A stretch of DNA of 51,331 nt from Verrucomicrobiales bacterium (GCA_029940475.1 JAPYUT010000004.1:1-51331), one strand, 5' to 3'. Positions 34,960-43,620 are shown, counted from the stretch's first letter. The notes: generated from the letters alone by a model not told the origin. Program-made: numbers and translations.

Positions 34960-36209
34960 TGCCGAATCCATTTTTTTGCCTTGAATTCAAAGCAGGGAAG
35001 GCTGCCGGCAGGGACAATTCTGACAGGCAAGCGAAGCGAAAAGGTATTCCGCAGTGAATTACTTAACAGTTTTACCACTTCATCAGTGCAACATCCTGAA
35101 CACAATTCGACATTCAGGGTAAGTTCATTCATTGAATGCTCCGAAGTTATCACCACCTGGTAGTTTTCAATCTCATCAAAGCTGCAAACAACAGCTTCAA
35201 TTGCAGCCGGGTAAATGTTGACTCCCCGGATTACCGCCATTTCATCAATTCTTCCGAGTATTCCTCCTTCAAAACCAAGGATTTGCTCTCCCCCGAGCTC
35301 GTAATAGCGTTTACACACAAGGTCTCCGGTGCGATACCTGAGAACCGGACTGTCTTCACGGCAAAGTGTCGTCAGGATCAACTCTCCGTTCTCGCCTTCC
35401 CCGACTTCAAGACCGGTTTCAAGATCAAGAATCTCGGCAAAGTGGAATCCAGGAACAAGGCAAAGGTTGCCTGGCTTATCAGGCGGTTGAAGGGATACCG
35501 GGCCGACTTCAGTCATCCCGTGATGATCAAATACCATCGCGCCATCCCACAACTTTGAGATTTTTTCCCTAACCTCAGGAACGCTCCCGCCAGGTTCGCC
35601 GGCAACGATAACTTTACCCACCTTGTGCTTAGCGCCACTCTGAGCCATCAGTACCCCCAATCGTTGAGCATAAGTGGGTGTGCAGCATAATACGGAAATC
35701 TCCGACTCAGTAATCTCCTCAACACGCGCACTTGAGCCGGAACCGCCACCTGGCACAGCCATACAGCCAATTCTCGTGGCGGCCTCGAAGGCAGTCCAGA
35801 AACCTATGAAAGGGCCGAAGGAAAATGCAAAATAAATTCTGTCGGCGCCCGGCTTGACTCCGGCAAAATGATAAACCTGCCCCCAAAGGTCCAGCATTGC
35901 ATCCCATCCGCGTGGCGTATCAGGCCACAGGATTTTCTCTCCTGTCGTTCCGCTTGTTTTACAAATCCTGCTGTATTCACCGATTGGCTTTCCTAGATTG
36001 GTTCCAAAAGGAGGATTCGCAAGGTGATCGGCGGTAATCTCATCTTTGGTGGTAAATGGGCACCTGCTGGTAAAATCCTCAATTGTAAAATCATCGAAAT
36101 TCTCCAGACCCGCCCCCCGTAATTTGTCGCCATAAAAGGAGTTTTGCGATCGGGTAATCGCTTTTAGCAGCCGGCGCAGGGATGTAATTGCATCATCAAC
36201 AGCCATCAT
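34956..36209 (-). CDS. PaaK-type aryl/acyl-CoA ligase
   Basis: 417-residue adenylate-forming enzyme of the phenylacetate-CoA ligase group. 'KTSGTTGEK' (84-92) is the P-loop, 'VFDHHGMTEVGP' (about 230) the A5 motif, 'YRTGDLV' (about 302) binds the ribose, 'RGVNIYPAAIEAV' (about 338) is the hinge, and the C-terminal 'FKAKKWIRQ' offers the catalytic Lys. Such enzymes activate aromatic acids to CoA or transfer them. A chorismate-lyase-like gene in the same locus makes 4-hydroxybenzoate a possible substrate (inference). Confidence 0.88.
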   Translation of the reverse strand: MMAVDDAITSLRRLLKAITRSQNSFYGDKLRGAGLENFDDFTIEDFTSRCPFTTKDEITADHLANPPFGTNLGKPIGEYSRICKTSGTTGEKILWPDTPRGWDAMLDLWGQVYHFAGVKPGADRIYFAFSFGPFIGFWTAFEAATRIGCMAVPGGGSGSSARVEEITESEISVLCCTPTYAQRLGVLMAQSGAKHKVGKVIVAGEPGGSVPEVREKISKLWDGAMVFDHHGMTEVGPVSLQPPDKPGNLCLVPGFHFAEILDLETGLEVGEGENGELILTTLCREDSPVLRYRTGDLVCKRYYELGGEQILGFEGGILGRIDEMAVIRGVNIYPAAIEAVVCSFDEIENYQVVITSEHSMNELTLNVELCSGCCTDEVVKLLSNSLRNTFSLRLPVRIVPAGSLPCFEFKAKKWIRQ

Positions 36210-36217
36210 TCCACGAG

Positions 36218-36826
36218 TCAGTCCCTTCTGCCGTCCTTGTGATTTACCGAGGACGCTTCGTTAACGGTTCCGGACAGTGAACTTCCACTCGAGATTTCCA
36301 CGGAAGGGTTTTTCGATGGTCCTGGCTTTTTTAGTGTAACTAAAAAGCCGCCGATTACAGCGCACCCAATGCCGATCCAAAACAAGGGCGACACCGAAGC
36401 CCACCCGCCGCCGGGCGGATGCAATGCTATAGCCACGATGGCATTCACTACGGGTGCACCTGCGAAAATAATAGCCATCACAACAGCCGGGTGACCTTTA
36501 GCTCCAAATGCAAGCAATACCCCGAAAGCTCCAATCGCACCAACAACCCCGGCAATAAAGGAGTAAGCGGATCCTTTAAATGACATATTCCAACCCGCTC
36601 CAGAGAAAATAAGCATTACCACTGGAGCCATTACCGCCGTCACAAAATATGCAATTCCCACCCACAGGAATGCCTTATACCGGCCAAACTCGGGATCCTT
36701 CATTCCCAGTGCCCCCTCGTGAAGAAGAATGCCATATACGCCCCAGGCGCCAACAGTCATTAATGCGAATAGCAGCCAGGTCATCCCTTTTTTATCATTT
36801 GCTTTGTTCTGTTGCGGCACCGTCAT
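36218..36826 (-). CDS. DMT/EamA-like membrane protein, half size
   Basis: 202 residues with about five hydrophobic helices ('WLLFALMTVGAWGVYGILL', 'FLWVGIAYFVTAVMAPVVM', 'SFIAGVVGAIGAFGVLLAF', 'VVMAIIFAGAPVVNAIVAIAL', 'LFWIGIGCAVIGGFLVTL', each near 19-20 residues). The pattern resembles one EamA repeat of drug/metabolite transporters. The C-terminal 35 residues are Ser/Asn-rich and hydrophilic. Likely a small transporter or dimeric carrier. 8 bases before the ligase gene. Confidence 0.7.
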   Translation of the reverse strand: MTVPQQNKANDKKGMTWLLFALMTVGAWGVYGILLHEGALGMKDPEFGRYKAFLWVGIAYFVTAVMAPVVMLIFSGAGWNMSFKGSAYSFIAGVVGAIGAFGVLLAFGAKGHPAVVMAIIFAGAPVVNAIVAIALHPPGGGWASVSPLFWIGIGCAVIGGFLVTLKKPGPSKNPSVEISSGSSLSGTVNEASSVNHKDGRRD

Positions 36827-36832
36827 GAAGCG

Positions 36833-37291
36833 CTAGTTGATGAAACATTGCCGCAGTTCTTCAGGAGCTTGCTCTATCTTGTCACGAATTGCTTGTGGTA
36901 TCTTCACTGCTTTCATTGTCTCTTCAGAAAAGCGCACGCAGGCCACAATCATTTTTCCCTCAGCGGCAATGACGGTGGTTTCTCCTTTTGCTTGGCGAAA
37001 CTGAAATCTGTATTCGATAGTCTTGTTGCCAACCTCAGCAACTATCAATTCAATCTCGACTTCATCCTCAAATCGTAAAGGCTTTCGGTAATCACACGAA
37101 ACATGGATCCTGGGCCATCCGACCCAGCCACCATCCGCATCGCTCATTTGGTGAGCCGAATAACCCAGGGAGCGATAAAAGGCATGCTCGCAATCCTCCA
37201 TGTATGGGAAAAATTGCGCAAAATGCGCAATTCCCGCCAAATCGGTATCCGAGAAAGCGACAGTGCGACGGTAAATAAATCGATATGCCAT
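36833..37291 (-). CDS. Hot-dog acyl-CoA thioesterase (YbgC/4-hydroxybenzoyl-CoA type)
   Basis: 152 residues. 'VAFSDTDLAGIAHFAQFFPYMEDCEHAFYR' (split by the family pattern DTDxxGIxHxxxxxxYxE) is the catalytic segment, with Asp 16-18 region, then 'DYRKPLRFEDEVEI' in the core. Cleaves acyl- or aroyl-CoA thioesters. Near the PaaK-type ligase it may act on the same CoA ester. Start ATG 37291. The 152-base gap upstream to 37443 holds AT-rich sequence with no clear motif and may carry a promoter. Confidence 0.85.
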   Translation of the reverse strand: MAYRFIYRRTVAFSDTDLAGIAHFAQFFPYMEDCEHAFYRSLGYSAHQMSDADGGWVGWPRIHVSCDYRKPLRFEDEVEIELIVAEVGNKTIEYRFQFRQAKGETTVIAAEGKMIVACVRFSEETMKAVKIPQAIRDKIEQAPEELRQCFIN

Positions 37292-37443
37292 AATGGATGA
37301 AGGGCGCCCTCATATAATGAAAGGCACATCCACTCTTAGGCAACTAAAATGCTAATGACATTCAACTCAATATACAAAGCACTACAAACCACAGTTGCCG
37401 TGTATCATTAAGTGTTTTTTCTGCAAAGATTCTCCGATAAACA

Positions 37444-38691
37444 TCAGCTTAAAACTGCGCCGTATGAAAGTTCGGCCGGCAATTTGGCAAAGCTTGAAAC
37501 GGCATCAAACAGATCACTGAAATCCTTCGAAAGGTTGCCAATAAGGCAGTCAGTTAGGTCACCCCGCACCGCAGGATAAGCCTTTATAAGGTCTGCAAAG
37601 CTGAACCTGTGGTCGTAAAAAGCATAAACAAGGGCTCGCATTGACTCAATGCCACGACATAATTCTCTGCCATAATCACTAAACTGCGAGGCAGTAAAAT
37701 CATTGGCATCCAGCGCTTTATCAACAGCATCCGCAGCCATTTCTCCGCTTTTTAAAGCAAGAAAGACGCCGGAAGAAAATACCGGGTCAATAAACGCAAA
37801 GGCATCGCCGACAAGTAACAGTCCATTGGCTGCGCAGAACTCCGAACGATACGAATATTCTCCGGTGCTCCAGTAGCGCCCGAATTGCCTTCCCGGATTC
37901 AAATGCTCAGCGATCCAGGCATTATTTCCGCTCTCTTTTCTCAAGATTTCCCCCGGGTCTCTTGAATCGCGATAAAGGTAATCCCGCTCTGCAACAATTC
38001 CAACGCTGACGATATCGTTGCCGAGAGGAATATACCAAAACCATCCCTTTTCAGGAAGATACGCTACAGTTGTCGAACCGGCGTCCAATCCGGGATCGCG
38101 CTTTGCTCCCTTGTAATAAGTCCATATAGCAATTTTCCCGAGGTGAGGATCCCGCCTCCGCCACTTACGCTTGGTCTGAACCAATGCGTCCCGTCCAGAT
38201 GCATCAATGACCATGGAGCAGGAGATCTCATGACATGCTCCATCTTGATCAACTGCAATCACGCCCTCTGTATTGCCATCTCTTTCAACAATCGACTTGG
38301 CGGTAGTTAACTCGTGGACAGTTGCGCCGTTATCTCGAGCACGATCCAAAATCATCTTGTCAAACTGACTGCGAAGAACCTGCCATGTCGTGGAAGAGGG
38401 ATGGTCATAATGCTGGAAAAAATAAAAGGGCCTGGACTGTCGGCCATCACCAGTCACGAATTGAACACTGAATTTTTGAGTGAACCCGACCTTGTCCATT
38501 TCTTCGGCAAGCCCCAGTCGATCCAATGTATGATAGCAAAAGGGCATCAACGACTCGCCAACGTGATACCTGGGGAACTTACTCTTCTCCAGCACGACCA
38601 CATCGCGACCCTTAGCTGCAAGCAGAGCTGCGGCGGTAGCCCCGGCAGGTCCACCTCCAATCACCACTACATCGGCACTTTCCTGGATCAT
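37444..38691 (-). CDS. FAD-dependent monooxygenase/halogenase-like protein
   Basis: 415 residues. 'VVVIGGGPAGATAA' (FAD fold, 9-22), 'FPRYHVGESLMP' (39-50), K73 in 'GFTQKFSVQF', 'GWFWYIPL' (216-223, the WxWxIP motif) and 'GDAFAFIDPVFSSG' (295-308). These are the landmarks of flavin-dependent halogenases acting on phenols or pyrroles, also shared by related hydroxylases and geranylgeranyl-reductase-like enzymes. Halogenation is therefore possible, not shown. Lies between the thioesterase and the chorismate-lyase-like gene. Confidence 0.85.
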   Translation of the reverse strand: MIQESADVVVIGGGPAGATAAALLAAKGRDVVVLEKSKFPRYHVGESLMPFCYHTLDRLGLAEEMDKVGFTQKFSVQFVTGDGRQSRPFYFFQHYDHPSSTTWQVLRSQFDKMILDRARDNGATVHELTTAKSIVERDGNTEGVIAVDQDGACHEISCSMVIDASGRDALVQTKRKWRRRDPHLGKIAIWTYYKGAKRDPGLDAGSTTVAYLPEKGWFWYIPLGNDIVSVGIVAERDYLYRDSRDPGEILRKESGNNAWIAEHLNPGRQFGRYWSTGEYSYRSEFCAANGLLLVGDAFAFIDPVFSSGVFLALKSGEMAADAVDKALDANDFTASQFSDYGRELCRGIESMRALVYAFYDHRFSFADLIKAYPAVRGDLTDCLIGNLSKDFSDLFDAVSSFAKLPAELSYGAVLS

Positions 38692-38728
38692 CTTCTATCC
38701 AATGGTTTCTAAAAGAGCATCCCGTTGA

Positions 38729-39334
38729 TTATAGATACGTTTGATTGTCCGAATCAGATTGCATCATAACGGAAGAGGAAGGCAATATTTCGACGATATC
38801 AGCAAACGCAAATCCCTCGAGATCAGTCAATTCATTGCATCTGCCATACAGCTTAGCTTTTACCTTTTCACCTAAGGCATCAGCGATCCTGCTGTCTGCG
38901 ATAAGGTGAAAATAACCTTTGGGCTTACTGCGATAATTAACACGATATTCCTCCAGTAAGCCCCCAAACGGGGTCTTCTGTGCAATGACGGCATCACGCA
39001 ATGACTTCTGGAGCTTCTCAAGCCTGATTCCGATAGCCCCGAATTCAACCGGACGCCCATTGTCAATCCTCTCAAGAACAACCATGCGGATAAGGTAACC
39101 GTCACTGTTCTCTGAGCGTAGGACATTCAGGCTAAGATCACTGCCGTGAAAACGCTTCAATGTGGAGGTCATGTCAGATTCGTGAACCAGAAGGGATCTA
39201 TCAGGATCGGGAAGTTCATCGCCATTAACAAGTTCTACCGAGGGTAATTTTTTCCCGGTCTGCTCGTAAAAGAAGTGCAGCGGAAGCAGCAATGAAAGTA
39301 ACTCGCCCGATATTTGCTCAGGCATACCGGGCAT
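38729..39334 (-). CDS. Chorismate-lyase-like protein (UbiC/DUF98 type)
   Basis: About 201 residues. The pattern 'GYLIRMVVLERIDNGRPVEFGAIGI' (adjoining segments, with Arg) ... 'LEKLQKSLRDAVIAQKTPFGGLL' ... 'YGRCNELTDLEGFAFADIVEILP' (final Glu) follows that of UbiC-like chorismate pyruvate-lyases, where an Arg and a late Glu line the site. If active it would make 4-hydroxybenzoate. I chose the ATG 39334 because AAGGAG lies 7 bases upstream; upstream sequence belongs to the HemN-like gene, which it overlaps by 17 bases. Similarity is weak, so a non-catalytic or UTRA-like role is possible. Confidence 0.6.
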   Translation of the reverse strand: MPGMPEQISGELLSLLLPLHFFYEQTGKKLPSVELVNGDELPDPDRSLLVHESDMTSTLKRFHGSDLSLNVLRSENSDGYLIRMVVLERIDNGRPVEFGAIGIRLEKLQKSLRDAVIAQKTPFGGLLEEYRVNYRSKPKGYFHLIADSRIADALGEKVKAKLYGRCNELTDLEGFAFADIVEILPSSSVMMQSDSDNQTYL

Positions 39335-40658
39335 TCTGGTGCTCCTTGAGGAAGAATTCATGCAGCAGGCGATCAACCTGCAACAATCCATCGCGGCTGA
39401 GCATGATTTTTGATCCGTCAAAGCTCAGGAACCCCTCATTTTGCAAATATTCGATAGGCTTGGCAAAAAGATCGGCTATGTCTGTCTCAAATTTTTTACT
39501 GAAATAATCCATGTCGGCGCTTCCGAGCTTGAGTTGCAGAATGAACTCACGAATTAGACCTTCCTCACGGTCAATTGAATAGGCTCGATGAATGGGCAGA
39601 TCGCCATCGGTGACCCTGTTTAGATATGCGCCTATATCATGTTCATTCTGGACATGGATCCCCGCGATGTGGCCAAATGATGCAACTCCTGTCCCGAGCA
39701 TGTCGGCACCACCCCAAAGCGCATCACGATACACAAATTTCGTTCTCTCAGGATCCTTAACTACGGTATAGGCGCTGGTAATCGTGTAACCCGCGGACAC
39801 AAAGGCATCGAATGCCTCACTTACCCAGCGACGCTTCGTTTGCCAATCCGCAACCGGCGCAGTGACTTTTCCATTCTTCCGCATCTCCTTGTAGATTGTT
39901 GTATTATAGGGGATCTCCATCTGATAGATGGTGACACAATCAGGTTGAAGTGAGATTGCCTTAGCCACGCACTGCTGCCAATTCTCATCCGTCTCGTCAA
40001 TCATTCCGGCGATTAGATCGATATTGATCTGTGGAAAACCGATCTTGCGAGCATGCGCATAGGAGCGCTCAATCTCACCTGAACGATGTGCCCGGCCGTT
40101 GAGTTCAAGAATGCGGTCATCAAAGTTCTCCACCCCAAGGCTAAGGCGAGTAACTCCAAGCGAACGAATCTGATCAAGCTTCTTTTCCGTGAGTGTGCCG
40201 GGTTCACATTCAAAGGCAACCTCTTCGGCTTCATCCCACGGGAACACAGCCTTCATCCTGTCGGTTAAATTCTTAAGTTGAGTCACTGAAAGGTAAGATG
40301 GAGTACCGCCACCGAAATAGATGAACTTGGGGATCCTTCCTTTAAGGTAAGGCTTTTCTCCATACATTTGAATTTCACGAATTCCCGCATCGATATACGC
40401 ATTGATCTCTGCTGCGTTTTTATCGGTATAGACGCGAAAGTAGCAAAAATGGCATCGCTTGCGGCAAAACGGGATATGAAAATACAGCCCGAGAGGGTAA
40501 TCCTTTGGCGCTTCCTGCTCAAGAGCATCAAGTGCACTAGGCACTTGGCCCGGATCCCAGAATGAATATGGCGGGTAATTGGAAACGAAGTAATTACCCA
40601 CTTCTGTCTGTGCGTGTCCGGAGGAGGAAATAGGAGTTGGAGAATCTGGAACTGACAT
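39318..40658 (-). CDS. HemN/HemW-like radical SAM protein
   Basis: 446 residues. 'HIPFCRKRCHFCYF' (C65, C69, C72) is the CxxxCxxC cluster site, 'YFGGGTPSYLS' the SAM-binding GGGTP motif, and 'LSLGVENFDD' the usual HemN barrel segment. The C-terminal HemN domain is present ('SIDREEGLIREFILQLKLG'). Candidates are an oxygen-independent coproporphyrinogen oxidase relative, a heme chaperone (HemW) or a class C radical SAM methylase as found in natural-product clusters. Location among biosynthetic genes favours the last (inference). 21 bases after the beta-propeller gene. Confidence 0.85.
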   Translation of the reverse strand: MSVPDSPTPISSSGHAQTEVGNYFVSNYPPYSFWDPGQVPSALDALEQEAPKDYPLGLYFHIPFCRKRCHFCYFRVYTDKNAAEINAYIDAGIREIQMYGEKPYLKGRIPKFIYFGGGTPSYLSVTQLKNLTDRMKAVFPWDEAEEVAFECEPGTLTEKKLDQIRSLGVTRLSLGVENFDDRILELNGRAHRSGEIERSYAHARKIGFPQINIDLIAGMIDETDENWQQCVAKAISLQPDCVTIYQMEIPYNTTIYKEMRKNGKVTAPVADWQTKRRWVSEAFDAFVSAGYTITSAYTVVKDPERTKFVYRDALWGGADMLGTGVASFGHIAGIHVQNEHDIGAYLNRVTDGDLPIHRAYSIDREEGLIREFILQLKLGSADMDYFSKKFETDIADLFAKPIEYLQNEGFLSFDGSKIMLSRDGLLQVDRLLHEFFLKEHQNARYA

Positions 40659-40679
40659 GGCTTTTCTGTGGCTTAAAAC

Positions 40680-41864
40680 CTAACGCTGTTTCGTCGAGAA
40701 TGCGTAGATTTTCCCATCATCACATCCTATGACAATCTTACCGTCTGATATTGCTGGTGATGAGCGTATGGATTCTCCGACATCGTAACTCCACTGCTCT
40801 TTCCCGGTGTTGACGTCTACTGCATAGAGGTTGCCGTCACCTGATCCGACAAACACCACATCCCCGGAGACGACAGGCGAACTTTCAATTCCCGCTCCCG
40901 TTTTAAATTCCCAAATTCCCTTCCCGTTACTTTTATTTATCCGGTAGAGTCGCTTATCTTTTCCCGCCGAATAAACCGAGGTCTTCGTTACTGCAGGTGA
41001 CGCTAAGAACGGAAAATCCCGCTCGCCAAATTCCCACAGACGTTTCTTTGCTGTTAAGTCAAATGCCGCAACACGGTTGCCGTGATGAGCAACGTAAGCA
41101 ACGTCATCTGAAACAACGATCGAATTGGCAATGTAGTTTTCAGCGTCCATGGACACTCCAATTTTACCGGTTTCCGCATCTATACAGTAAATCTGCGCAT
41201 CACAACCGCCAAAATAAATATTACCTTTATGCACTCCAGCGGCCCCGTTCACATAATTCTCGGTTTCGTATTTCCACTTAGCTTTTCCTGTTATCAAGTT
41301 CACGCAGTGCAAATAGTTATCGTAACTGCCAATGAGAACATAATCAGCCTGGTCCTTTTCACTGTGGTAAAGATTAGCGCCCGCCAAAATCTCTCCCTCA
41401 GTCTCATACTTCCAATTTAGCTTGCCGCTTGAAACCTTTAAAGACTGGAGAATTCCATCACCTGACCCAAAGACCACGGCATCCTGCGTGACGCAGGCTG
41501 CCCCCTGAATTGTATCTGCCGCCTTATATTCCCATAGCAGCCTCCCTGTATCTAAATCCAGACAGACAAAGCGCCCTTCTTCTGTCCCTATGTAGACACG
41601 AGAATCTGCGACCACCGGAGTAGCAACAACACTTTGCCCTATCTGGACAGCCCAGCTCAATTGCAGGGGCAATTGGATCGCCTCATCGGCGACTCCACGC
41701 ATGTCAGGGCTGCCACGGAATAAGGGCCAACTTGCCAAGGCTATTGCATTCAACGCCATACAGTAAAGAAATACAACCACCATGGACCTGATCAGAAAGC
41801 TTAATTTCCAGCATGACATATTGAAACCTAAGCGCAGGGCGTTATTCTTCAAGTGCATCACCAC
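40680..41864 (-). CDS. Exported PQQ-like beta-propeller protein
   Basis: 394 residues with an N-terminal hydrophobic export signal ending near 'ALNAIALA', then 'SWPLFRGSPDMRG' and about seven repeats of the type 'VYIGTEEGRFVCLDLDTGRLLWEY' (Trp-docking 'GxxxWxY'). This fold resembles BamB and PQQ dehydrogenase repeats but no catalytic quinone site is evident, so a scaffold or binding role is likely. Start may be GTG 41864, ATG 41858, or ATG 41819 just before the hydrophobic segment. First gene of the minus-strand locus. Confidence 0.85.
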   Translation of the reverse strand: MVMHLKNNALRLGFNMSCWKLSFLIRSMVVVFLYCMALNAIALASWPLFRGSPDMRGVADEAIQLPLQLSWAVQIGQSVVATPVVADSRVYIGTEEGRFVCLDLDTGRLLWEYKAADTIQGAACVTQDAVVFGSGDGILQSLKVSSGKLNWKYETEGEILAGANLYHSEKDQADYVLIGSYDNYLHCVNLITGKAKWKYETENYVNGAAGVHKGNIYFGGCDAQIYCIDAETGKIGVSMDAENYIANSIVVSDDVAYVAHHGNRVAAFDLTAKKRLWEFGERDFPFLASPAVTKTSVYSAGKDKRLYRINKSNGKGIWEFKTGAGIESSPVVSGDVVFVGSGDGNLYAVDVNTGKEQWSYDVGESIRSSPAISDGKIVIGCDDGKIYAFSTKQR

Positions 41865-41889
41865 CTAAAGTGTGCCCCTGTTCCTCGCA

Positions 41890-42405
41890 ATGGAAGATTT
41901 AGATGACATTAACCCTCAACCGATCCCCGAAGAATTGTATTCGGAATATGAGGAACGCCCTTTCCTTACCTGCACGCGGTGCGGGGAAAAACTGTCTGAT
42001 TTCAGCGATGGCTTCCAGATCGCCAAGGTTTTTAAACGCGGAGAAGTGGTTTTTGAATATGCTCTTTGCGCGCCATGTCACATGGGGATGATTGATGAGT
42101 TTTCCCTGGAGTCCCGCCAGGCCCTTGAAGATTATTATGCCCAAAACATGAACCCCGGACTGGGATCCGGACATTGCGGGATTTGTAGCAATGCCAGAAA
42201 CGATTTACCTGAATTTGCCTTGGGCGCAACCTGCGTGGGAAATGATCTACTCGAGACCTTCATGATTTGTTCCCCCTGTATGGAAAAAAGCAATTTGCTT
42301 GTTTCCAAAAAAACCCAGGGAATATGGAATGACTTCATAGACAGGAACTTCCCAGGAGTTCCTGCTGATTCCCTGCCCTGCCCTACAAAGGTCAGCATAT
42401 TTTAA
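41890..42405 (+). CDS. Hypothetical protein with four CxxC pairs
   Basis: About 171 residues, family unknown. 'CTRCGEKLSDF', 'CAPCHMGM', 'CGICSNARNDLP' and 'CSPCMEKS' give four CxxC pairs, enough for two zinc ribbons. No signal peptide or membrane helix; the N-terminus is acidic. The ATG at 41890 is preferred; GTG 41872 would nearly abut the divergent propeller gene. No clear ribosome site. Confidence 0.7.
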   Translation: MEDLDDINPQPIPEELYSEYEERPFLTCTRCGEKLSDFSDGFQIAKVFKRGEVVFEYALCAPCHMGMIDEFSLESRQALEDYYAQNMNPGLGSGHCGICSNARNDLPEFALGATCVGNDLLETFMICSPCMEKSNLLVSKKTQGIWNDFIDRNFPGVPADSLPCPTKVSIF

Positions 42406-42438
42406 TCTCGAGTCTTGCATCTCCCTTTTGGAGAACTA

Positions 42439-42798
42439 ATGTATACCACCCCCTTGCCTGATTATCCTAAACCCGGATCTTGCGTTCCCTCGAAAATGGA
42501 GGGCGCAGAGTATTCAGAAGCCGTCCGTAGCATGACTGCGCGCACTGCAATTGCATTCACTGTCGCTTTTGCTATGGCAATAGGTGCCAGTCACAACCAT
42601 GTAGGACTGGGGGCAGCGCCTACATTTTTCCTTCTGCTCATTTTCTTCTTTAGCACAGGAATAAAGGTCTTCCCCTCTTCGGGATCCTGGATGACACGAC
42701 GATTCCGCAATTACCGCCGGCAACAGGCAGGACGACCGGTTGCAAATTTTCCCGATGAACCCGCAGAAAGCTATTTAGACGACTATCGACGTGGATAG
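42439..42798 (+). CDS. Small hypothetical membrane protein
   Basis: About 120 residues. Two hydrophobic helices ('AIAFTVAFAMAIGASHNHVGL' region and 'APTFFLLLIFFFSTGIKVF') lie in the middle, followed by a basic segment 'TRRFRNYRRQQAGR' that should stay in the cytoplasm. GGAG sits 6-7 bases before the ATG at 42439, which decides the start. 33 bases after the CxxC gene. Function unknown. Confidence 0.65.
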   Translation: MYTTPLPDYPKPGSCVPSKMEGAEYSEAVRSMTARTAIAFTVAFAMAIGASHNHVGLGAAPTFFLLLIFFFSTGIKVFPSSGSWMTRRFRNYRRQQAGRPVANFPDEPAESYLDDYRRG

Positions 42799-42831
42799 TT
42801 ATATCTTCACCAGAGAAAAACCCAACACCCC

Positions 42832-43620
42832 TTGAGTGTCCCGATTTCTCCAGCAGGTTCACTGAATCTGCTCAACAATTATCTCCGAGAACTCTCCGAC
42901 TCAGGAGTCACGGACATCTTGCTCACTGAGGCCGCTCTCGGAAAATTAAGGATATTGACAGCTAAGCCAGGGCAGCAAGTCACCGGTTCGGCGAATAAGG
43001 CACAGGAGTTGGCAGAAATCAGGGAACGTGCGACGCACTCTCAGTCGTGCTTATCCCTGGGAACACTGCGTGACACCATGGTGTTTTCCGTTGGCAATCC
43101 GGATTCCCGAATCGTTTTCATCGGGGAAGCCCCCGGTTCAGAGGAGGAAAAACAAGGTGAACCATTTGTTGGTCCAGCCGGCAAGCTGTTAACCAAGATT
43201 ATTGAAACAATGGGCATGAATCGCGAGGATGTTTATATCTCAAACATCCTCAAGTTTCGACCGCGCATAGGCAATACTGACCAGGGCGCGAAAAATCGCA
43301 AGCCAAGTGCTGAAGAAGTTGCGGCTTCCATCCAGTGTGTCAGGGATGAAATCGATGTTGTAAGGCCTGAATTAATTATTGCCCTGGGCGGCTGCGCAAT
43401 GCAGGGACTGCTTGAACTTGATGAAGGCGTCAATCGGGCACGTGGAAAGCTCTATGATTTGGGAGCTCATAAAGCCATGGTGACCTTCCATCCCTCCTAT
43501 CTTTTACGTAGCGGGGCAAACTCAGAGAAGCGCAAGTTGTGGGAAGATATGCTGATGGCGATGAGCTACTTGAGGATGCCGATCAGCGACAAGCAGGAAA
43601 ATTATTTTAAGGATCGCTAG
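42832..43620 (+). CDS. Uracil-DNA glycosylase family 4-like protein
   Basis: Removes uracil from DNA in base-excision repair. 262 residues: 'VFIGEAPGSEEEKQGEPFVG' (motif A, about 100) and 'TFHPSYLLR' (about 221, motif B) are typical of family 4. The four cysteines of the [4Fe-4S] cluster are not all kept: the CxxC pair appears as SxxC in 'HSQSCLSL', and LKCRP appears as 'LKFRP'; single cysteines remain in 'SIQCVRD' and 'GGCAMQG'. So the cluster is probably altered or absent. Start TTG 42832 is uncertain. Convergent with gyrA, 22 bases away. Confidence 0.85.
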   Translation: MSVPISPAGSLNLLNNYLRELSDSGVTDILLTEAALGKLRILTAKPGQQVTGSANKAQELAEIRERATHSQSCLSLGTLRDTMVFSVGNPDSRIVFIGEAPGSEEEKQGEPFVGPAGKLLTKIIETMGMNREDVYISNILKFRPRIGNTDQGAKNRKPSAEEVAASIQCVRDEIDVVRPELIIALGGCAMQGLLELDEGVNRARGKLYDLGAHKAMVTFHPSYLLRSGANSEKRKLWEDMLMAMSYLRMPISDKQENYFKDR

